DNA of 6,727 nucleotides from an uncultured Haemophilus sp. (lineage in GTDB: Bacteria; Pseudomonadota; Gammaproteobacteria; Enterobacterales; Pasteurellaceae): positions 1-6,727 of the forward strand of contig NZ_CALJRX010000149.1 in assembly GCF_937976265.1 (NCBI RefSeq), written 5' to 3'. Below, piece by piece: positions 1-3,861 of this stretch. The translations under genes were made by a program, and so were the position numbers. The notes under the pieces are model-generated. The model saw only the letters and a program-made list of their open reading frames with translations, was not told the origin of the DNA and made no database searches. Position 1 is the first letter of the stretch. Every line of letters begins with the position of its first letter.

Positions 1-344
1 AGTAATCTCTCCAACTCTTTTTTGCCTTTTTCAGAAAGGACTTTGTTGTCGCGCAACATTTGGGTGGCGCGTGCTTCAATAAAGCGGAGGTAATCGCTAT
101 TTTGGGTTTCTTGGAATTGCTTCTCGGCTAACTGCATTTCGGTGAAGTCTTTATTGGTTTGAGCAATCAGCATTTTTTGTCCGATTAATACAATTAATGC
201 GGCAATTAAAGCGATGACGGCACCATAGCTATTAGTGGGGTAATAAAGAATGCCCGCCAGAACAAAAAGTGCGGTCACTAAATTGGATGAATTTTTGATA
301 TAGCCTTCAGCCGGTGGTGGCTTGATGAGATCTTTCAGGTTCAT
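1..344 (-). CDS. Small membrane protein of unknown function, 5' part only (runs off left edge)
   Basis: I do not recognise this protein. Reading leftwards from an ATG at 344-342 gives 114 uninterrupted codons to the window edge, beginning MNLKDLIKPPPAEGYIK. An in-frame TGA at 359-357 with no alternative start between fixes this start, although no good ribosome binding site precedes it. A short polar N-terminus is followed by two hydrophobic segments at about residues 21-36 and 41-60, joined by a very short turn (YPTNSY). From residue 62 onward the chain is rich in Gln, Glu, Lys and Arg (for example KDFTEMQLAEKQFQETQ), predicting a long helix or coiled coil, probably cytoplasmic. This suggests a helical-hairpin membrane anchor carrying a soluble helical domain. 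It lies 69 bases beyond manZ on the same strand but behind a hairpin terminator, so it is probably a separate unit or is reached only by read-through. An uptake sequence sits inside the first membrane segment. It does not look like the DUF956/ManO accessory protein found in some man operons. Confidence 0.75.
   Translation of the reverse strand, partial: MNLKDLIKPPPAEGYIKNSSNLVTALFVLAGILYYPTNSYGAVIALIAALIVLIGQKMLIAQTNKDFTEMQLAEKQFQETQNSDYLRFIEARATQMLRDNKVLSEKGKKELERL
267..275 (+). repeat. DNA uptake signal sequence (exact core, in left-edge membrane gene)
   Basis: Exact AAGTGCGGT on the plus strand, inside the minus-strand gene at 1-344. In that gene it encodes Thr24-Ala25-Leu26 of the first hydrophobic segment. 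Confidence 0.85.
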
Positions 345-369
345 AGGATTTATATGTCATGCTAAAAAT

Positions 370-401
370 TTGCCTTCCCTCAAGTGAAAGAGGGAAGGCA
401 A
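370..401 (-). terminator. Rho-independent terminator of the manXYZ operon
   Basis: A perfect 12-bp stem pairs 370-381 with 390-401 around an 8-base loop (AAGTGAAA on the plus strand). On the minus strand the hairpin starts 12 bases after the manZ stop and is followed directly by ATTTTTAG, a short T-run. The plus-strand side has no T-run, so it acts leftwards. The T-run of five is modest, so some read-through into the next minus-strand gene is possible. Confidence 0.88.
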
Positions 402-413
402 TATCATAATATA

Positions 414-1247
414 TTACGCTAACACACCAAAATGATAGCCTAAAATACCCACGCCGAATAAGGCGAAGATGATGTACATGGCGTTGACTTTTTTACGTAA
501 TAAATACATACATAAGAAAGTTAAACCTAACGCGGCGAGGCCAGGGAGAAGGTCGTTTAACACGCTTTGTACGGTGGTCACCACTTCTTCGCCCATTTGG
601 TTTTTATAGCGGGAAAGTTCTAATGGAATATTAATACTCGTCCATTTCGATACCAGTGAGCCCATGACAAAGAGACCGAGGATAGACGCCCCCTGCGTCA
701 ATTTTTGTAAGCGGCCGCCGCCCATATCATTAACGATGCTGGTACCTTTTTCATAACCATATTTAAAGCCATACCAACGGGTTAAACCGCGGCAAAGGTT
801 GATACCAATGAAGAAAAGTAATGGCCCTAAAAGGCTACCGGTAAGGGCTAAGCCCGCACCAAGAGCCGCGAGTACAGGACGTAATGTCCCCCAAAAAATT
901 GGGTCACCCACACCGGCTAATGGTCCCATTAAACCGACTTTCACCCCGCTGATTGCGGAGTCATCAATATCGTTGCCATTCGCGCGTTCTTGTTCCATCG
1001 CGGCGGTTACACCGATGATAGATGAGGCCACCCAAGGTTGGGTATTAAAGAATTCTAAGTGGCGTTTTAATGCTGCCGCTTGATCTTCTTTTTTGCTGTA
1101 AAGACGTTTAATGGCTGGGATCATCGATACACAGAAACCCATGGCTTGCATACGTTCAAAGTTGAAGGAACCTAGCAAGAAAGTTGAACGCCAATAAGTG
1201 CTACGAATATCGCCTTTTGTTAATGATTTTTTAGTTTGTTCAGTCAT
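414..1247 (-). CDS. manZ: PTS mannose-family permease subunit IID
   Basis: This is subunit IID of the mannose-class phosphotransferase system, which forms the membrane channel with IIC; the pair translocates the sugar while IIB phosphorylates it. The predicted protein is 277 residues, close to E. coli ManZ. Family hallmarks are visible: the N-terminal TYWRSTFLLGSFNFERMQ block, the FFNTQPWVAS segment, the strongly conserved LMGPLAGVGDPIFWGTLRP loop, and a hydrophobic C-terminal half with several membrane segments ending in GILGYHFGVLA. I chose the ATG at 1247-1245 (MTEQTKKSLT) over an in-frame ATG at 1277. It is preceded 7 bases upstream by AAGGA (1255-1259), whereas the longer start would lie inside manY with no such signal. 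The AAGGA overlaps the manY stop codon, which suggests translational coupling. It is the last gene of the operon, followed by a hairpin terminator. The family assignment is secure. The exact sugar is inferred only from resemblance to the E. coli mannose/glucose system. Confidence 0.95.
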   Translation of the reverse strand: MTEQTKKSLTKGDIRSTYWRSTFLLGSFNFERMQAMGFCVSMIPAIKRLYSKKEDQAAALKRHLEFFNTQPWVASSIIGVTAAMEQERANGNDIDDSAISGVKVGLMGPLAGVGDPIFWGTLRPVLAALGAGLALTGSLLGPLLFFIGINLCRGLTRWYGFKYGYEKGTSIVNDMGGGRLQKLTQGASILGLFVMGSLVSKWTSINIPLELSRYKNQMGEEVVTTVQSVLNDLLPGLAALGLTFLCMYLLRKKVNAMYIIFALFGVGILGYHFGVLA

Positions 1248-1257
1248 AATTTCTTCC

Positions 1258-2055
1258 TTATAGTCCTTCAAGTTCATCGTCAGCTAATTCACGTTTTGCA
1301 ACTGCTTGTGGGGCAGTAGATTGATGGAAACGTGGGTTTAATTGAATGTAAATCATCGCTAAGCATGTGCCTAAAATACCGAGACCGACAAGGTTGTAAT
1401 TGGTGAAAGAGGCGATTACGAAACCTAGGAAGAAGAATGGCATTAATGCGCCTGCACGCATCATATTGATGACCATTGCATAACCGACGACCACGATAAA
1501 GCCACCGGCGATTTGTAAACCGCGAGTGACCACTTCTGGAATGGCGTTTAATGCTTCGGTCACCGTATCTGTACCTGCTACTAAGGCAACGAAGAAGGTT
1601 GGAATCGCCACACGTAAGGCTTGTAATGCAAGACCGCTAAAGTGACAGAATTCAATGCCGCGGAAGTTCGCTTTTGCGGCAAAATCATCGGCTTTGTGTT
1701 GAAGGAAGATGGTTAAAGTACGCACGAAGATGGTTAATACTTGACCTGCCGCCGCTACCGGAATCGCAATCGCTAATGCGCTCCCTTTATCTTGGCCGCC
1801 TTTGATGACGAGGATCGTTGCAATCACACTGGCTAATGCTGCATCCGGTGCCATTGCCGCACCCACGTTCATCCAGCCTAATGCCACTAATTCAAGGGTA
1901 CCACCGACAATAATACCGGTTTCTAAATCACCTAATACTAAGCCGATTAAGGTACAAGCAACTAAAGGACGATGAGTTTGACGTTCGTCCAATACACTCC
2001 CCATACCGCAAATGGCGGCAACGAGCGTGACTAAAATAATTTCCATTGTTGTCAT
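1258..2055 (-). CDS. manY: PTS mannose-family permease subunit IIC
   Basis: This is membrane subunit IIC of the mannose-class PTS, the part that together with IID recognises and carries the hexose across the inner membrane. It is 265 residues, matching E. coli ManY almost exactly. The N-terminal region has the family landmarks CGMGSVLDERQTHRPLVACT, GLVLGDLETGIIVGGTLE and LGWMNVGAAMAPDAALAS, followed by successive hydrophobic helices to about residue 240 and a short polar tail. The ATG at 2055 is taken as the start because GAGGA (2065-2069) lies 9 bases upstream; a second ATG three codons later is too far from that site. The gap from the manX stop is only 18 bases, and manZ begins 10 bases after the manY stop, so the three genes form one operon. 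Nothing looks truncated or unusual. Confidence 0.95.
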   Translation of the reverse strand: MTTMEIILVTLVAAICGMGSVLDERQTHRPLVACTLIGLVLGDLETGIIVGGTLELVALGWMNVGAAMAPDAALASVIATILVIKGGQDKGSALAIAIPVAAAGQVLTIFVRTLTIFLQHKADDFAAKANFRGIEFCHFSGLALQALRVAIPTFFVALVAGTDTVTEALNAIPEVVTRGLQIAGGFIVVVGYAMVINMMRAGALMPFFFLGFVIASFTNYNLVGLGILGTCLAMIYIQLNPRFHQSTAPQAVAKRELADDELEGL

Positions 2056-2073
2056 AATGAATTGTCCTCGTAA

Positions 2074-3042
2074 TTAAAATTGAATCGCATCAAGCTCTTT
2101 GTGCGTGAGCATTGATTTCGGGCTGCTCGCCACTTGTTGTAAGCTTAATTCCACGCCTTTATCTAAAAGCTGTTTAAATGCCGCCACATCTGTTGGGTTG
2201 ACAGCAACTGCTTGGGAAAGCATCTTATCGCCTTCACGGAACGTCATACCGCCTACGTTGACTTTATCAATTTTCACGCCACCTTCGATTAAGCGCACGA
2301 TATCTGTTGGGTTGGTTACCAACCAAAGAATGTTTTTGCCCGCATATTTCGGGTTGTGATACACCTTAATGGCTTTTTCCACAGGAATCACATAAGCTTT
2401 TAAATGTTCAGGCGCGATTTGGAGTAATAGATCACGACGAAGTGGATCATTCGCTACATCATCATTTACCGCAAAAATCGCTTCACATTTCACTGCTTTC
2501 GCCCAAGAGGTCGCCACTTGACCATGGATTAAACGGCTATCAATACGCAACAAGGAAATGTTCATATTGCCAGAAAGTGCGGTTGGATTTGGAGAGGTTT
2601 TTGGTGCTTCAGCCGGTTTAGCTGCGGGCGTTGGAGCAGGCTTGCTTTCTTTAGGTTGACGGAAGGATTTCACCGCAGCGACCCCGACTTCTTTCGCGGT
2701 TTCTACCAATTCATCTAAGCTGGCGCCATCTTTGGCATCAAGTACTTCTAGCAACATCGGTAGATTAATGCCGGTGACGATATCGGTATTATCCCTTTCA
2801 CTGGCGACTCGGCTTGCCGCGTTGTATGGGCTACCACCAAATAAATCGACCAGAAAGAGCACCGGTTCATTTTCAGGCAGCGTAGCAATAATCGCATTGT
2901 ATTTCTCGATTAAATGCTCACCACCTTCCCCCGGTAAGAAAGTCACGACATGGCAGTTTTCATCTTCGCCATACACCATAGCGGCGGAATTGACGATTTC
3001 TTCAGAAAACTTACCGTGCGTTGCAACGATAATGTGGGTCAT
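2074..3042 (-). CDS. manX: PTS mannose-family fused IIA-IIB component
   Basis: This cytoplasmic phosphocarrier takes phosphate from HPr on its IIA domain, passes it to IIB and then to the incoming sugar bound by IIC/IID. It is 322 residues, as expected for the fused ManX form. IIA spans about residues 1-128: IIVATHG places the phosphorylated His at residue 9, and DLFGGSPYN at 66-74 is the conserved active-site loop. An Ala/Pro/Lys-rich hinge follows at about 129-158. IIB spans about 160-322, with RIDSRLIHGQVATSW giving the second phosphorylated His at residue 173, and later NPTDIVRLIEGG and VNVGGMTFREG blocks typical of mannose-type IIB. The ATG at 3042 is preferred over one at 3057 because GGGAGGA (3049-3055) lies 6 bases before it and the earlier ATG abuts that site. 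It is the first gene of the operon, with a candidate CRP site upstream. An uptake sequence falls inside the hinge. The fused IIAB layout favours a mannose/glucose system over sorbose or GalNAc types, where IIA and IIB are usually separate. Confidence 0.95.
   Translation of the reverse strand: MTHIIVATHGKFSEEIVNSAAMVYGEDENCHVVTFLPGEGGEHLIEKYNAIIATLPENEPVLFLVDLFGGSPYNAASRVASERDNTDIVTGINLPMLLEVLDAKDGASLDELVETAKEVGVAAVKSFRQPKESKPAPTPAAKPAEAPKTSPNPTALSGNMNISLLRIDSRLIHGQVATSWAKAVKCEAIFAVNDDVANDPLRRDLLLQIAPEHLKAYVIPVEKAIKVYHNPKYAGKNILWLVTNPTDIVRLIEGGVKIDKVNVGGMTFREGDKMLSQAVAVNPTDVAAFKQLLDKGVELSLQQVASSPKSMLTHKELDAIQF
2575..2583 (+). repeat. DNA uptake signal sequence (exact core, in manX hinge)
   Basis: Exact AAGTGCGGT on the plus strand, antisense to manX. 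It encodes Thr154-Ala155-Leu156 in the flexible hinge between the IIA and IIB domains. The AT-rich extension is weak here. Confidence 0.85.
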
Positions 3043-3126
3043 GGATATTCCTCCCATTGAGTTGATAAAATCAGTCTATTTTGCTTTCAATACGCATTGC
3101 ACAAACGATTGCTCCGAATGGAGTTT

Positions 3127-3154
3127 AGTGTATGGATTTGAAGATTAGCGTCAA
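3127..3154 (-). promoter_or_regulatory. Candidate sigma-70 promoter of manXYZ
   Basis: On the minus strand TTGACG (3154-3149, 5 of 6 consensus bases) is followed after 16 bases by TACACT (3132-3127, 4 of 6). Transcription would start near 3120, giving a leader of about 78 bases before the manX ATG. The candidate CRP site would then be centred near -59.5, close to the classic upstream activator position. An alternative pair, TTGACT (3169-3164) with TAATCT (3147-3142), would place the CRP site near the -35 box instead. Either arrangement is compatible with CRP activation; the choice between them is inference. Confidence 0.45.
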
Positions 3155-3168
3155 ATAAAGAATAGTCA

Positions 3169-3190
3169 AATAGTGATCAAGATCAAATAA
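3169..3190 (-). promoter_or_regulatory. Candidate CRP (cAMP receptor protein) binding site upstream of manX
   Basis: The plus strand reads AGTGA (3172-3176), six bases, then TCAAA (3183-3187), against the CRP consensus TGTGA-N6-TCACA. The inner bases GTGATC and GATCA are as in the ideal symmetrical site, and flanks are AT-rich. It lies about 130 bases upstream of the manX start and about 150 upstream of the divergent gene. CRP activation of manXYZ is established in E. coli, which supports assigning the site to manX. It is of the ordinary TGTGA kind, not the TGCGA kind used with the competence regulator Sxy. Confidence 0.6.
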
Positions 3191-3238
3191 ACAGGTAAGA
3201 TGACTTACAACTTTTGAGGTATTTGTGAATTAAGTACA

Positions 3239-3247
3239 AAGTGCGGT
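3239..3247 (+). repeat. DNA uptake signal sequence (exact core, intergenic)
   Basis: Exact AAGTGCGGT, followed by TGATTTT and a second AT-rich run (GATTTT) about one helical turn further on. This matches the extended Haemophilus-type uptake signal. It is the only one of the six copies outside a gene. Confidence 0.92.
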
Positions 3248-3262
3248 TGATTTTGGGACGAT

Positions 3263-3292
3263 TTTGCCGAATAGAAAGCATTTCACGGCAAA
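3263..3292. repeat. Inverted repeat TTTGCCG / CGGCAAA in the divergent intergenic region
   Basis: TTTGCCG at 3263-3269 is the exact reverse complement of CGGCAAA at 3286-3292, separated by 16 bases. The arm centres are 23 bases apart, about two helical turns. The right arm overlaps the proposed -35 box of the rightward gene. It has no T-run and so is not an obvious terminator. It could be an operator or a chance match. Confidence 0.3.
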
Positions 3293-3309
3293 TTAGAAAA
3301 GGTTAAAAT
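3282..3309 (+). promoter_or_regulatory. Weak candidate promoter for the rightward ydcZ-type gene
   Basis: TTCACG (3282-3287, 4 of 6) and TAAAAT (3304-3309, 5 of 6) are separated by 16 bases. Transcription would begin near 3316, about 20 bases before the chosen ATG. The region is AT-rich, so other pairs are possible; this is the best placed one I see. Confidence 0.35.
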
Positions 3310-3336
3310 AAACCAAATTTTATGTTGGGAGTTTCG

Positions 3337-3813
3337 ATGTTTTTTGTTTATCTCATCGTCGCTTTAGCGGCAGGCGTAGCACTCGCGACGCAATCAGCGA
3401 TTAATACGCAATTGGCGAAAGCCATGAGTGGCGAAGCAGTGATTGCTACCTTTATTTCTTTTGCGGTAGGCACGATTTTTCTCTTTTTTATCGCATTGGC
3501 TAAAACTGATTTATGGGGCAACTTATCCACGATTCCATCACAACCTTGGTGGAAATTAATTGGTGGGGTACTTGGTGCTATCGTCGTCTTCACAACGGTT
3601 CTACTTGCACCGAAATTAGGCATCACCGCGATGTTATTTTTTATCATTGTCGGACAATTAATTATGGCAACAACTATCGATCATTTTGGTCTTATCGGTA
3701 TGCCGGTTCGAGAAGTGAACATCACAAAACTCATCGGGTTAATTATTGTCGCCTTTGGATTAGTATTTTATTTCTTTGGAGATAAGTTGGTTGAGCTATT
3801 TGGGGCGAGATAG
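3337..3813 (+). CDS. YdcZ-type (DUF606) DMT-superfamily membrane protein
   Basis: This is a small inner-membrane protein of the drug/metabolite transporter superfamily, YdcZ/DUF606 branch. Substrates of most members are unknown, so I assign none. The protein is 158 residues, the usual half-size for the family. Five hydrophobic segments fall at about 3-20, 34-55, 73-92, 96-115 and 133-151. Family patterns visible are AxQSAINTQLAKA near the N-terminus, SFAVGTIFLFF in the second segment, PWWKLIGGVLGAIVV leading into the third, APKLGITAMLFFIIVGQL, and DHFGLIGMP before the last helix. I start at the ATG at 3337 because GGGAG (3327-3331) precedes it by 5 bases; an in-frame ATG at 3322 has no comparable site. 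It diverges from manX, and the ydbH-type gene begins 48 bases downstream without a visible terminator, so the two may share a transcript. No functional link to either neighbour is evident from sequence alone. Confidence 0.9.
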   Translation: MFFVYLIVALAAGVALATQSAINTQLAKAMSGEAVIATFISFAVGTIFLFFIALAKTDLWGNLSTIPSQPWWKLIGGVLGAIVVFTTVLLAPKLGITAMLFFIIVGQLIMATTIDHFGLIGMPVREVNITKLIGLIIVAFGLVFYFFGDKLVELFGAR

Positions 3814-3861
3814 GATAGAATACGCCTCTATTTATTGATTAATCGCGTAATTGGGGAATCT

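Noticed and set aside
401..412. AT-rich TATGAT-like box before the man terminator hairpin as a promoter for the left-edge gene
   Set aside because: No convincing -35 box lies upstream, and the hairpin would fall inside the leader. The evidence is too weak to annotate.
799..1083. A plus-strand open frame of 94 codons antisense to manZ
   Set aside because: It is the reverse of the conserved ManZ loop region, has no family resemblance, and is best explained as a shadow.
1248..1277. A longer manZ start at 1277 (MNLKDYKEEI), overlapping manY and resembling the MNLKDL start of the left-edge gene
   Set aside because: The overlap region encodes the conserved-length end of ManY, and AAGGA is correctly spaced for the ATG at 1247. 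The similarity of the two short peptides is coincidental.
2732..3148. A plus-strand open frame of 138 codons antisense to manX
   Set aside because: It lies opposite a well-supported gene, is rich in Ser/Thr/Ile without domain or signal, and has no ribosome binding site. It is a shadow of manX codon use.
3348..3785. Open frames on both strands overlapping the ydcZ-type gene
   Set aside because: The 158-residue plus-strand protein has clear membrane segments and family motifs; the others have neither.
3835..3861. An in-frame TTG at 3835 that would lengthen the YdbH-type protein by nine residues
   Set aside because: No Shine-Dalgarno sequence lies at a suitable distance, whereas the ATG at 3862 has GGGGA just upstream and begins a clean MRKR plus membrane anchor.
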